Shown: positions 35,565-48,229 of the stretch, piece after piece
Numbering within the stretch: the stretch's first letter is position 1
Layout: each line of letters opens with the position of its first letter
Assembly: GCA_949361645.1 (NCBI GenBank)
Contig: OX442433.1
Coordinates: 6,710,029-6,774,028, forward strand
DNA length: 64,000 nucleotides
Source of the DNA: Spongilla lacustris
Taxonomy: Eukaryota; Porifera; Demospongiae; Spongillida; Spongillidae
Direction of reading: 5' to 3'
Position numbers and translations under genes: made by a program
Notes under the pieces: generated by a model
Seen by the model: the letters and a program-made list of their open reading frames with translations, nothing else
What the model was told of the DNA's origin: nothing
The model's database searches: none

Positions 35565-36053
35565 CTAGGGATGCTGTTGTGCAATGGTCTCTGCCAGTAC
35601 TGGATTATCGCCTCCAGCACGGTTGTATATGGCTTGGGACAACAGCCTCCAAGATGGCTGACCAAACCTTTTGGTATCATAGTGCTGTTGTAACCAGGCA
35701 AGTAGCATGTCTCTGAGACAGTTGCAAGGGTCAGCATGGTTCTTTGAGGAGATAGTATCCAAATCTGCATTCCTAAGCCGCAGGGCTAATCCCAGCGACT
35801 TCCATTTTGATGCCATATCCATTATCTCATTCATCACATCCATTAAGTCATCCTCATCTAAGTGAAGGGAGTGTGGTATATAAAGGAGTGGTTTACAATA
35901 TCACAATGTACTTGAATATACCAAGAGTGCCATTTGAGAAATCACTGCTTTTGGGATCTCCACCGGTACCAGCACCTCCTCCTTCTGCACCATCTCTATC
36001 TCGTTCACTTGCTCTTCTACCTTCAGCAAGAACTCTTCTTTTACTATTACCAC
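35565..36053 (-). CDS. Death-domain protein, last two exons
   Basis: Exon 36053-35922 (GNSKRRVLAEGRRASERDRD, glycine-rich, then PKSSDFSNGTL) ends in phase 1 and joins exon 35857-35565, giving ...NGTLDEDDLMDVMNEIMDMA, then a death domain: SKWKSLGLALRL, DLDTIS, CLRDMLLAWLQQ and PSWRLLSQAIYN, ending LAETIAQQHP and stop. The tryptophan and leucine spacing is typical of invertebrate death domains. Upstream exons were not found; they may lie beyond 36060 or belong to the ZNFX1 copy B transcript 5.5 kb upstream, though the phases do not match directly. It is convergent with P4. Function is probably homotypic protein interaction in signalling. Confidence 0.7.
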
Positions 36054-36059
36054 CTGCAA

Positions 36060-38270
36060 AATTGTGCTTTGAAGTTAGACCCAGTGTTCTGCACACCCTC
36101 ATATGCATGCACCTTCTAAATGTACATAAAACCTGTTCATTTTTTATCACGTGTTACAGAGACATTCCATGCAAAAATTGATCAGGGAGAACTATGATCC
36201 AGTTGGATCACCTTTCAATACCAAAAAATTGATCCGACCAGATCACATTTGGCTGCAAAAAGTATTCTGCCTTTGCAGAAAGTGATCCAGGTACAAATTC
36301 TTATTGATAACAGTTCATTTTGACTGATAAATATATACAATCCTAGTAATAATGTACTACTGGGGCTCCATTTCACTAGTTGAGTTCTTCTGTTGGGACA
36401 AAATTAAAGTGCTTGCATATCAATGATATTGACGGAAAACTGAATGCATGATGGAAAAACTGCCAATACATGAACACATGATGGGTATATCTCACTATCC
36501 ATGTCAATCCATATACATTTAGTGTGTGATCACTTTTCACCGCCCAGGTGAAATGCCTAATGGAACTATTCCGCCTGCATTTTTGGAGACGACAAGTGTG
36601 GTTGAATTTACGCACAACATGCACGTTCAGTCGAGGAATGCATTGGTATATGATGTTTTGACTCATAACTTCGCAACAGAAGTTATAATATTTTCTGCTA
36701 CCAGAAGAAAACAGGCGTGGTTACCTCAGAGTACTTTCGTGTAGCCAAAGGCCTTTATAAGATAAACCTTTGCAGAATAGTACAATAATTACCCAGGAGC
36801 ACTCTTATGTAGGGCAGTCAGATTTTCATATGAATCATTACTACTACCTGGAAAAAAAAGTAAGAATGTTTTCACAAAGACTCCCAATCATCCTAAGTTT
36901 TAGACTTTACTTCCTGTTGGGTCTGCAATACCTCAGTTCTAAACTGAATCATAATAACCATTTGGGTCAAGTACCAGCCCATAATAATATACATAGAATT
37001 GTCAATGTTCATTAGTGATCAATGTTGTGCAGATCCAATAATAGTAACTAAACTGATACCATAATCTATACTGCACAGTCATAATTAACGATACATCTGA
37101 TGACACCAAATCACAACCCCCTATGAGTGCCACCTGAGCATATAAAGACGTCTACAGCAAAATCTTATGAGCATCTTAATTACTGATTAGACTCAGCCAA
37201 TCCCCTTAGGCTAGTGTGTATCTTCAATGCAAATAATGAACTACCAAAAAAGCCACTACAAGTAACAAAGGAACATATGCACATGTATTTAAGAGGTGTT
37301 CATTACCTGGTGTATATGAGTGTTGGCTTTGAGGTATTGTACTAAATGATAGCAAGAAAAATAATAATATTTCACAGGACAAATAACATCAAATAAAGAA
37401 ACAGGGTCAGAATCATTTTATGCAAAATATGTATAACTGCTGGTATCCATATTCAATTTATTGCTAGACAGGTTACATGATTATATCATATGCCAAATAA
37501 TCAATTCTAAAATCGTGATGGACTCCCATGGTTATACATGTATCTAGTGCAGAGCGGATGGTGAGCAGTTGAGTAAGCCCACTCCCTCCACCATCACCAA
37601 ATAAAAGGCTTGTGAGCTTGTCATCGCAATCATTAACACTACGCGTACCTGTTTCAACATTTCTGGAATAAAATGGTGCTCTAACAAGATTTTGACGAAT
37701 GGCATGCAGCAGTGTTCAGTCAAGATTATGACAATACGCTTGTTCAAACACGAGCCTTTTTTGGTGGTGGTGGGGAGGGTCTATGGTACATGTATTAAAG
37801 TGAAATGAAAAGAGAAATCTCTCAGCTCTGTGTGAAGAGAAACCATTCTCAAGGTCTCAGCAGTTAATGGAATGCCAATTCCTGACATTTGGGACCATTA
37901 GAGAGTATCTATGCTGCATCAGACATTCGGCTTGAATTCGTCAAATATGGCTGGACAGAGTGGTGATGTTACTGTTTACATCAAATGCTGCAGGTTTGCC
38001 CCTGTTCTATAAGACTATGGCCCTTCTCTATGCTCACACACAAATGAACTCATTGACAGAAGTCCAAAGGATCAAGAGCAACATCCGGGCAAAAAAAAAA
38101 GCACAAACCCACACTTAGCCACTACCTCACTGCCATCTGGAACTCATTGGATTCCATGTGTAGGCCTAAGCCCATGAAAGGAACCACTGATAGCCATGAA
38201 GCTGCATGAGGGGCTGGCTGGAGAGGATGCTTCCAACAAAGATTTGAACTTATGCTCATCAATCTTGTTG
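36060..38270. other. No gene recognised
   Basis: AT-rich sequence with scattered short frames and no domain, splice or repeat structure that I can support. It could hold introns of the death-domain gene. Confidence 0.4.
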
Positions 38271-38278
38271 GACAGCTA

Positions 38279-40125
38279 TCAACAAGGAGTGGGAGAAGCG
38301 AGCTGGGCTGACTCAGCTGTGATTGTGTGGTGTGAGGAAACCTTGGAGTTATAGGTTATGACTGCCTGCTGAAGATGATGATTGTTGAAAAGGCCCAGGC
38401 CTGATGTGAAAAGTGAGGCAATGAAGGCAGCAGCGTGGCAAGAGAGAGAAGAAAGTCCTACAGGGCACTTCACAGCTGGTAGGAAAGAGGTGTTGCCTTT
38501 ACTGCTGAAGTGCTCACATTTGGTAGAGTTGATGTACAGATCCAGAAAAGGTCCCATCTCTTCAATGATGTGCATGGCCCACACCACAGCTGGACGGTTT
38601 CCAGCATCAAGGTACCATGCCTGGTAGAGGAGGTCCACACATTCTTCATCACCATCCACACTGGAAATTAGTTTCTGCAAAACCAGTGCAAAAAGTAACG
38701 GACCCAGGGGATCCCCCTGTTGAACCGCTGACTCTGAACTGATTTGTCCTAGGGGGTGCCATAACAGAAGATGTAATCCATGGCAAGAAAAATATTGTTG
38801 CTAACAAGTGTGCTGAATCCAAGAAAATACTCTCAAGTCTGGTGGATGTGGGAGGAGTTGATCTCCAGGTGGCTTGCACATTGCTGCATATGTGTGGAGG
38901 TTTTTGCAAGATGTTCACCTGACTAGGGTCACTCCTCCTAGTTTGGCTTCAGATGCCCTTGTGTCCTTTGATAAGGCAGCGTTTTGTGCTCTGCTGAGCC
39001 ATTGAAGTATCTGACAGTGCCTGGAAATAGGCTCAGCTTGGTTTGGAAGATTAGGTAGACACGTGGCAAGGCAAAAGTTCAGGGAAAAAGGTGGCACATT
39101 CCTCCACAACTGCTGGCTGTTTGGAGACAACTAAAAGCCGGCATTTTCATGTCCATCTTGAAAGCCCAGTGCTCCTCTAAACAGATCCTCAGCCCATGGG
39201 TGATTTTTCCTGCAACTGCATGCCATGCTACACCAAATTGCATAGGCTGAAGGAAACTGATCAGCTTTGACCTTCAGCTAAGTGCACAAGCACTTCCTCA
39301 CCAACTGCCTTAAGGTTTCACCGACAGCAATTGGCCTTATGTCAGGTGCACATCCCTGATGATCCCTCCTTGGTCTTGTTCAGTGCAATTAGGCTTCCTC
39401 TAGCCAAGAACCGTGCCACTGCAAGGATATTGATGACTAACCCAGGGGAAGAACACATGAGAGTGGGAAGAGGGATGCTGGCCATATCAAGCAGGTGTTG
39501 GACTCGTAAGTCCGAGGGAATGATCGCAGGACAGATGTTGAAGTCAGGTTGCAGTGCAATAGTTATTGTATGGGACAAAGTTCAGTGGAACTACAGGTAC
39601 AGGGTAGCTCGGGTGCTTTGCTTTTATGTGTTCTCTTTGTTTGAAGTAATGCCGCTTGTCTGCAGGATTCGACAAGCTTTTACAAACATGTATGCCATAT
39701 CTGCCCAGTGGGATGGCCATGTCAACGTTGTTTGTGTGTTGGCGAATGATAGAGGTGCTCTCACCAGTGTGGCTGATGGCCCTGTCTTTGGCCAGGTTCC
39801 AGAGTGAACCCATTGTCATTGTCTGTCCACATGTTGCACAAAAAATCCACTGGGAGAGGCTTGTCATGATGTCCCTGGCATCTAAGTGGTGGAAGAATAC
39901 ACTTCGGGAGCATGAAAAGTTTGAGCAATATATCATCCTCAGAATTCTCTTGAATGACACATCGCAAGGCTGACAGTGAACGCGGGCAAAAGCGGGTCTC
40001 AATCTTGATGGAATGAAGCCACAGGGTTGGGTGATTAAGAAGGCACACATCTTCTCAAATGTAGGCAGACTTGGTTCAGGTTGGAGGAGGAGTGGAGCTT
40101 CAGCCGATGGAGTATCAATCAACAT
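38279..40125 (-). mobile_element. Decayed non-LTR-type reverse transcriptase relic
   Basis: Fragments on the minus strand mirror the 22.6-24.2 kb element: QQGDPLGP-like sequence near 38720 in a broken frame and AWYLDAGNRPAVVWAMHIIEE (catalytic YLDD degraded to YLDA), followed by a conserved STKCEHFS stretch. Upstream pieces to 40125 are open (193 codons) but out of register. Multiple frame changes and loss of a catalytic Asp mark a dead copy. Confidence 0.6.
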
Positions 40126-40379
40126 GGATGTGCTTTCTGAGCGTATGCTTGCAAATGTCAGTACAACATTGCTTTGTCACACCAATTAACATTTGCAGCA
40201 CCCATCAAACATTTGTAGAAGGGAAGAATTAGGAAAAAGGGTGCACAGGAAAGGGGTGAGTTGGGTTTGCTGGACATTACTTTTGATGAATGTTACTGTA
40301 TCATTGACACTGGCTTGTAATAAGTATACATGCAAGTACAGTACAATGGTATAAGCATTTTAAAAACTAAGGAAACAAG

Positions 40380-41395
40380 CTATAAAAGTGAAGGTAATGG
40401 TGGCAGGGAAACAAGGGTTCTATTATTGAAATAGTCATATCTAGCAACACTGAACGTAACAGTTCCTACAAAACATATATATATATATATAATATATATA
40501 TGGGACAGTTTCCACGAAAATGGCCCTTCGTTTATAAGTATAAAATCATATAATATTGCTTTGCATTTGAATCGTAATAACTTCCGAACGATTAAGATTA
40601 TCAACTTCCTATTTTCAACACTTCATACCACACCGTTTCTCTACGGTAGAATACATTTTGGGGTCTTGCACTTGCTCCGTGCCAGAATTGCAACGTCCGA
40701 TACCCCACCGGGTTCAAACTCAACATAACTTTCTGTAGGAGTTATGAAATTGCTTCAAATTTGGTTTGTATGTGTAGAGGTCCTATTCCTATCGATTTGT
40801 TCTGTTCGTTAATTTTTATGCCATCCGTTACTGAGATACAGTTGAACAAACTACGTGCACGTTTTCCCGCTTGGTTCGCGCCAATGTTATAATCCCCGCC
40901 TCCCCATACATTGAGCGGAACGCAATTTGCCCAAATCATTGGCGCGAATCGAGCGCGAAAATGGGCACGTAGTTTGTTCAACTGTATCTCCGTAATGGAT
41001 GGCATAAAAATCAACGAACAGAACAAATCGATAGGTATAGGACCTCTCCACCTACAAACCGAATTTGAAGCGATTTCATAACTCCTACAGAAAGTTATGT
41101 TGGGTTTGAACCCGGTGTGGTATCGGACGTTGCAATTCTGGTACGGAGCAAGTGCAAGACCCCAAAATGTATTTTACCGTAGAGAAATGGTGTGGTATGA
41201 AGTGTTGACAATAGAAAGTTGATAGCCTTAACCGTTCGGAAGTTATTACGATTCAAATACATAGCAATTTTATATGATTATAATTATACTTATAAACGAA
41301 GGGCCATTTTCGTGGAAACTGTCCCATATATATATTTACACACATTGCACCAGCATTGGCCTCTAATTCTATATACCACCGACTTTCACATGCTT
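40380..41395. mobile_element. Long palindromic element nested in an older fold-back MITE
   Basis: From 40501 (TGGGACAGTTTCCACGAAAA) to 41326 the sequence is a near-complete 826-bp palindrome with its centre near 40910. Outside it, 40385-40435 and 41335-41390 resemble the left and right arms of the 22017-22311 MITE. The long palindrome therefore inserted inside a member of that family, at an AT repeat. Confidence 0.75.
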
Positions 41396-41533
41396 GTACT
41401 TCGTTTTAGTTTACAAAATTGCATTACAATGTAAACCATGTTATTAACAGGTACATGTACAAGTACACAAGGATATCAGTGGGTAATTCACGACACAATG
41501 GATTAATTGTACAGTCCACATTCACTGAATTAT

Positions 41534-44500
41534 TTACCTCTGGTCCTTAGTGTAAATGAGCTGCTCAAGTTCCTCAGGTGATCTGCATGGTTTGGTACAC
41601 GGCAATCCAGCCTTAACAGCTATCGAATCTCCGATTTCTTTATGTTCCTTGCGGTTTGCAATGAATGGCTTGTTATTACAAATAAGAATAAAATGTTAAA
41701 CACTTCACAGTTAAATAAAATACCTTCCACACAATAGGAGATGATTCTGACAAACACTTTGCACTTCCAACTATGTACATTCCACATTTCTGTCTGGACA
41801 CAGCCACAACATGACAATGTTTGTCGCATAGAAAGCCGATTTTATTCTTGCTGTTGTTTCTTACTAGACTCAAAATGATGACACTTGACTCATGCCCCTG
41901 CCAAATAGCTGTCATTAAAGTACCTTACACCAGCCAGCAGTTGTGTTACCTGAAATTCATCCACTGTGTGCACCTTCAGTTGTGACAAGTGTGTGGTGAT
42001 TTTATGTGGTACTTGGGTATTAGATAAGAAATTGGATTTGTCTTTAAGAGCATCCTCAATGGCTTTCCTCTACAGTATATGAGCATTTAAAAAATGATGG
42101 CTGATATACTTTCACCTACCTGTGCACGATATGGAGTTAGTACAGTGATGTCATCTTTGCCGATACTATCCTGGTCTCCACAGCTAAGTATCCACAGACA
42201 GAGGGCCACCACCATCTTGACCTCATGATTATTAGTGATCTGTCCTCCTGCATTACTGCTCTCTGGTTTATTGTGGTCCCACCAGAACACAGAGGTTGCC
42301 ATGCAACTGAGTTGTTTAATGCTCCCAACAATCTGTAACAAGTCAAATTAAAACATCTTCACATGTAGCTGTGAAGTTTGGACCAATACCATCAAACGCA
42401 TATCAAAGGCACAAAACATGCACATTACCTCCATATTAGACTGAAGTCTTTCAGTATTACTTTCTCTTTTCTGCTCCTTATAATGGTGGCCATACAGTCT
42501 CACCATCTCAGGCCTCATCCTGCTCTGGTTCATCAGCAGGGTGTAGGGAAATTTATTCTTTACTAATCTTAAAAATAAGGAGGTGTCAAACGTAAAGGCA
42601 TCATCTTTTAAATGATTGCAGGCAATCTAAAAGAAAGAATTGTTGCAATGTGGAAGAGACATCCGGCTTGCATAATATATATGAAAGGGTATATTTACCT
42701 TGGGTTTCAGCTGCATGTGGTCACCAATTAGAATTAAGTGCTTCACATGAGAAGTGAGTGATGCCAGAAGGTTGGACTCTAATACTTCAGCTGCCTCCTC
42801 TACGAACACAACAGCTGCTTTTAATTCATTCAGTAACTGTTGGTTGATAGCAGCCCCTGAGGTTGTCATGCCAACAACCTTTGAATGTTGCAATATGTCC
42901 AGCTGTGACTTTTGTCTTTCAGTCTATAAATACATGAATGGCATTAGTGGGAGCTATTTCAAAACTGACAAATTAACCTCAAATTTCTGCTGTAGTTTTT
43001 CATACTTTTTCAGATAGTCTTTTAAACGTTCCATCGCCAATGTGTAGCCTGTTTTAACAGCCTGAGCTATCAGTTTCCTTCTATCAGCAGTACTAAGATC
43101 CCATACAGCATTGCAGGAGATGGTTTGCTCTAAAAAAAGGTGATATTAACCAGCACATGCTATATCATGTTCACATACCTGAATCATTAAAATACTCTAT
43201 ATCTGCAAGTTTAACAGTCACAGAACTGTCACATTCATCTTCGTCAAATTGCAGTCTCCTTTCATTTTCCTCCTCCTGCCTACTTTCATTCTCATCAATT
43301 TCATCCTCAATGCTCTCATTCTGCTGGTTTGGAATAGATTCTGTTCTACTGCTTCTTGGAATTTGGATTTGGTCCACAATTTCCCCCGTCCACAAATCCC
43401 ATGTACATTTAAGAGCTCCTGTCAGCTCTATTTGTTTCTTCATTTCAGCTTCTCCCATCATTGCCTCTCCCTAATGGAATGCCTATAAGTAACACACATA
43501 CACTTACATACACACTCACACACCTTCAAGACTAGCTTAAGACAGTCCTCTGGAGCATTCCTCAGATTACCTTCAACCTCCTTGAATAGCTTCGATGGGC
43601 CTTTCAGCAAAAGGGACTTCAACCATTCCTTTGTCATGTATTGTCTGCAGTTTTCCAAACTTAGTTTACTTTTTTCCACCATATCATTGCTTGCTTCAAT
43701 TATTCTTAATAAAGCAATGATAATAATAATTCCAGGATAAGTTACAGCTTATTCATCAAGCCTACCTTTGGTTCATTGAGTGCAGCTGCCTCTTTAGTTT
43801 CTTGTTCCTCTCAGTCTCTTTGGCTCTAACCTTTGTGCTTAACAACAGAGGGGTCACTGCAGGATTACCATCTGTGCTATGATAAGAGCCAACTCGAACC
43901 ACATCATCTGATTTTACACCACATTCCAAACATTTCTCCAAAAAATGGTCAAGAGCCTTGTTCCTGTAGGCCATAATTAAAATTGGTGCATTCTTTGGAT
44001 TACTGCTTAATGATAGGAACAGTTGCATCAGTTTAACCCCAACATAGGTCTTGCCAGTTCCTGGAGGACCCTAGAAGAAAGGCATATCTCCATATGAATT
44101 GACTGGAAAACATCTTACTTGTATTAGTGATATAGGTGTGCTTAGACTTTGGTAGATTGCATTCCATTGGCTTTCATCTACACACATCAGGGGGAGTGCA
44201 ATCTTCTTCAGGTCAGCTACCAACCTCTTCCCCAGCCCATCATTCTCCCCAGTCTTGAAGACTACCTCTGTCTCTGATGTGATGAGATTACATTTGCTCT
44301 TTGGGGATGGAGCAGGGCACAAAAAGTCATCTCTAAAACAGATAGCCAAAAGAAAGGCATATTATGTATGTAGAAGTAAACAGCACAAAGCCTTTCTCTT
44401 ACAGAAAGTGAAGATGGCTCAAGTCTAGCACTTTCAGAGCATCAAGGACTGGTTGGTATGCTCTGAAAAAGGCTGGACTCTCAACAGCCAGAATGTTCTT

Positions 44501-46311
44501 TGACCTTCGAAGCTGCTCCATACACTCCTCATCAGGCAGGGTGTTGAAATCCGAGCACAGCTGCACATCAACAGTTCCCTACACAAATCAGCATAAGGTA
44601 CAATCAAATAAACCCTGATGCATATGAATAAAATAATGTTTATACGTGATTGCAATGCATATGTCATGGGCTGACCTCCTTGGTCAGCTTTCCTTGTGTT
44701 GTGCTAACTTTGCCCAACATTTCAACGGTTCCCCAGACTAGATCCTTCTCAAATTTTCCATCCAGACTTATGCAAAGAAGGTTTCCATGATTCAGGTAGG
44801 GTGGATCATATTCTTGAGAGGCTCAGTTGTTTAATATTAATGCCTTTGAACCTAAACCTATATAGAACTGGCTTTGGAGATGAAGGAATTAGTTCAGTAA
44901 ATGTCATTTGATAGTAGCTGTCATCAACCTTGCCATTGCCTGCCTTAAGTCTGGCAATTTTCTCACAAAGTGGGTAATAGCAATCTGCTCTCAGGAGAGA
45001 GAAGTAGGTGTGGCCATACTCTAGTGCTGAACTGTACACTTGTTTCACGTTTGGAAGGTTAAACTTTGGCTTTGAATCTTCAAAAACTTTAATAATTTTC
45101 TGGAACTCTTCATTACTGGGAATAGTGGGAAGATGGGGCCATGTTTGGGGTGTGGCCTCAACAGGAACTGTTGGCACGCAGTGGGCATCTACTAAGGACA
45201 CAATCAAAGATTGCATCAGATTCATCAGATCTACTTTTTGCTTTGTGACCAACACCTGTCCCATCTCTATTATGGTATTGGCCAGTAGGTGATTATTATC
45301 ATTTTTCATTCTTACTGCATCACACAGTAGGCCAACTGCCATGGACAGAATACTGTCCTCCTCAACAGTGTATATGTTGGCACTATGCACCTTAGCAATA
45401 TCGAGCACAAATTGAGATCCAGAGAGCAAAGCTACCAAGCCAAGCTTGTCCTTATGGACCGCAACAACCTCAGGAGAGGTAGTGCATATGTTATATATGG
45501 TGAGTATTTCAGTGTAAAGATGGCTGTAAAGCGCCTGTTCATTGATTGCAGATGTCCAAGGGGCAGGCCAGTCCAATAACCTTGCAAGGCACTCAAGAGG
45601 CTTATCCTTATATTGTAGCAGCCACTCTAAATATCGCTCAACAAAGTCCTTCTTCAGACAGCTGTTGTACCTGGTGACCTGTAGGGTACCAGGAGCTATG
45701 GACTGGTCTGAAGTGGCAGGACTAAAGCAGACTTCATCTCCAATGTGCAGCGGATAGGTGCCAAGCTGTGAATCCATTTGCATTGGGGATGTCCAATCAA
45801 ACAGATGACCTCTTGCAGGTACAAGGATTTGACCATTCTTTTTGATAGGATTATTCGTCACTGCTCCCTTCCACCCTCCACTGGTCTTCCAAAGCTCTGT
45901 GATTACCCCCTCGAGAATGGGAGGGTCATCACAAGACTCACTGGAACTTGGAATGGTATCCACCGAAGGTAAAATGGCGCCATCAGGACCTAGGTAGTCA
46001 GAAAACAAACATTTCATCTGCTTTTCGTCACTAGTCAACTTTTTGATGTTCTCTGTCTTTTTAAGAGCTACTTTCAACAGTTCCAGTCGCATATCTAGGC
46101 AACTCGGATGAATTGCTCCTTTAATACCGTCAGGACAGCTGCCGAGTATACTGTTTTGCCGAGACAGCCGCACCCATAACAGGGGATTTTCCATGAGTGA
46201 AGACAATATTGTTTTGTGGGAGGTGATTTTGAATGTCTTCACTTCAGGGGAGTCAGGATAGCACTCTATCAAGAGCTTCGCCACCCGGCCTTCGATAGTG
46301 TGTTCGGACAT
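41534..46311 (-). CDS. ZNFX1-like SF1 RNA helicase, copy B (one frameshift)
   Basis: Thirteen exons match copy A one to one: 46311-44676, 44578-44403, 44332-44119, 44070-43766, 43704-43524, 43470-43179, 43129-42978, 42923-42699, 42626-42429, 42332-42120, 42069-41950, 41897-41724 and 41668-41534. The start MSEHTIEGRVAKLL opens a long N-terminal region. The helicase motifs are complete, including GPPGTGKT, FVEEAAEVLE, GDHMQLKPK, SRMRPE and AVSRQKCGLYIVG. A 7-base net insertion near 44815-44845 shifts the frame late in exon 1. The last exon ends EQLIYTKDQR then TAA, or could splice at CAGAG/GTAAAT; no death-domain exon directly follows. Likely role by family: RNA helicase in antiviral sensing or small-RNA inheritance, at mitochondria or perinuclear granules. 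Confidence 0.8.
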
Positions 46312-46581
46312 GGCTTCGTTTCTGGAACGATTTTCAATCGCACGATCTAATAATTTTGCAATGGAATGAATCTGTTTCAAGACGTATGACACCCTGCCGG
46401 GTTCTGCCCTACATGTAATGCCCAACTGACAACGTACAGTACCTTACTATTAATACGTTTTTGTCTTTCTGTTCCAGAGGGAGATAATTTGTACTTGCAT
46501 GTAGATTCTTTTACGTAGAGAACAATTATATATATTGCAAGCAACGCTGCAACAAGCATACTAGTTAATTTATAAATACGT

Positions 46582-46733
46582 AAAAAGTAAGGAAACAAGG
46601 AATTACGGATATTATAATTATGCATTCGTTAATTTATAAATACAGAATTCCAATTCCGGCCAGGCGCCAGGCAGATAGATTTGCTAAATAATGTAAATTA
46701 ATATCCGTAATTCCTTGCGGTTTCCTTACTTTT
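46582..46733. mobile_element. Short palindromic MITE (about 152 bp)
   Basis: The left arm AAAAAGTAAGGAAACAAGGA is complemented at the right end, with pairing across ATTACGGATAT. It sits between the promoter of helicase copy B and the P3 relic. Confidence 0.75.
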
Positions 46734-46740
46734 CATTTTC

Positions 46741-46850
46741 ACAGTACCGTCTTGGCCTGCACTGACTCAGGCTAAGCCGCTAAGGTTCCGCCCCCTTTAC
46801 CGATCACAAACCCGACGTCAGAAACACTGTCCGGTATAAGTACGGTATAT
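46741..46850 (-). pseudogene. Relic of P3 first exon
   Basis: This stretch matches 28080-28180, the KH-coding first exon of P3 (GTTTGTGATCGGTAAAGG on the minus strand corresponds to its VIGKGG loop). The match is cut at 46850 by a transposon and resumes at 47627 with the start-codon region. The downstream exons of P3 are absent, so only the 5' end was carried along with the P4/P5-type duplication. Confidence 0.75.
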
Positions 46851-46860
46851 CAGGGGCGGA

Positions 46861-46892
<32 letters not shown>

Positions 46893-47621
46893 GTCCAGGG
46901 GGTCCGGACCCCCCTTTCCTATATGAAGAATGACGTAATGCATACTGTAATCTATGCAGCGTTCTGCATGTTACCATCCTTTGCAGGCTTGCACATTGTT
47001 CTAGCCAAGCGGGATCTAGATCGATCTAACTAAATCCTCGTCTATTAACGAAATTTAATTTTGCATGTGTGGTTAATTAGAATTTAATCGCGCGATCAAT
47101 CGAATGGTGCGTGTGAGCAGAAATTGAGGTAAGCGATCAAAAGACGTGAATGGGATGGATCTCAGATTCTTTTCCTAGGTTATTACCGTAGCTATAGAGC
47201 TAAACAAACTAAAAGTACTAATACTATAGTAAAACATACGCGAGTCGTTTGTAGACCGACATGTAGCTGGTGCATGGCCACGTGCACGCCGCTTCGGGCA
47301 CAAATTCACAAAAGCTTTACGTCACGAAGTAGCAGTAGGAACCATAGCATTGTGAAAAATGAAGAGTTTTCTCGTCGCTATCCATGCAAGTGCAGGCTCT
47401 AGTAATCCGGATATCGCATGATGGATATCACTGTGAATTTCATGGTAAATAAACGCAAAAGCAAAAAGCGGCTGGGGCCCCAGACCCCACTGGGGGAGCT
47501 ATCAGCGCTCCCCCAGACCCCCTTGCTGTCACGGGAGGGGCACGCCCCCTCCCGTACCCTCCCCCAGGTGTGAATATATTTATTGGACCCCCCCTTTCCC
47601 AAAACCCTGGATCCGCCCCTG
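46851..47621. mobile_element. Terminal-inverted-repeat transposon, non-autonomous (771 bp)
   Basis: Termini CAGGGGCGGATTTAGGG and the complement of CAGGGGCGGATCCAGGG are flanked by TATAT on both sides (46846-46850, 47622-47626). Comparison with the intact P3 exon confirms the empty site. A long G-run begins at 46867. The termini resemble those at 2325-2678. No transposase frame. Confidence 0.8.
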
Positions 47622-47639
47622 TATATTCGCTCATTATTG

Positions 47640-47790
47640 CAGCCCTTCCAAGTCAAAAAAACTGCAATAGTATTCTACTAGTCGTTTGTTCCCGATTCCA
47701 AATATTTCATTCGATAATTCTTATCATGTAATTAACACAGTCACGTGAATTTGGCTGACCGGCACGGGACTACATGATTCACATGGGAGT
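47640..47790. promoter_or_regulatory. Duplicate of the P3/P4 head-to-head promoter
   Basis: Matches 28190-28305, including the CACGTG site, with small indels. It lies between the P3 relic and P5. Confidence 0.5.
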
Positions 47791-47881
47791 TTTCAACTTT
47801 CGGACAGGAAGCAACGAAAGGTGATATGCTCTTATAACTTAGCTTACACGTGTGTCAACGTTAAAAGTACTTTTCTGTCTT

Positions 47882-47918
<37 letters not shown>

Positions 47919-48195
47919 AGATCAAAGTAATTGCCACAGCGCAGTTCTTGGAAGTGAAGATTCTGCTGGGGAAGTCATTTGCTATGGTTGTGAGTGTGTT
48001 ACATGTAGTTTTTGTTTAAATTACATTTGCAACCTAAGCAATCACTAGTCTTGTTTCAGTACCCCCTAGAATCTGTGTGGACCTTCCTTTGCCCTGATCA
48101 CAAACACGAGAAGCCATCATATGTGCTGCAATTGGATAATGATGTAACTACTTGATGTAACAGGACTTGGCACTAATAAACATCTTACACACATG

Positions 48196-48229
<34 letters not shown>

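Noticed and set aside
35565..36053. Death-domain exons as the direct C-terminus of helicase copy B
   Set aside because: Copy B ends in phase 2 at its possible donor but exon 36053-35922 needs a phase-1 partner, and 5.5 kb including dead retroelements lie between. Kept only as a possibility.
36526..36744. 72-codon plus-strand frame
   Set aside because: No recognisable family, acceptor or partner exon; treated as chance.
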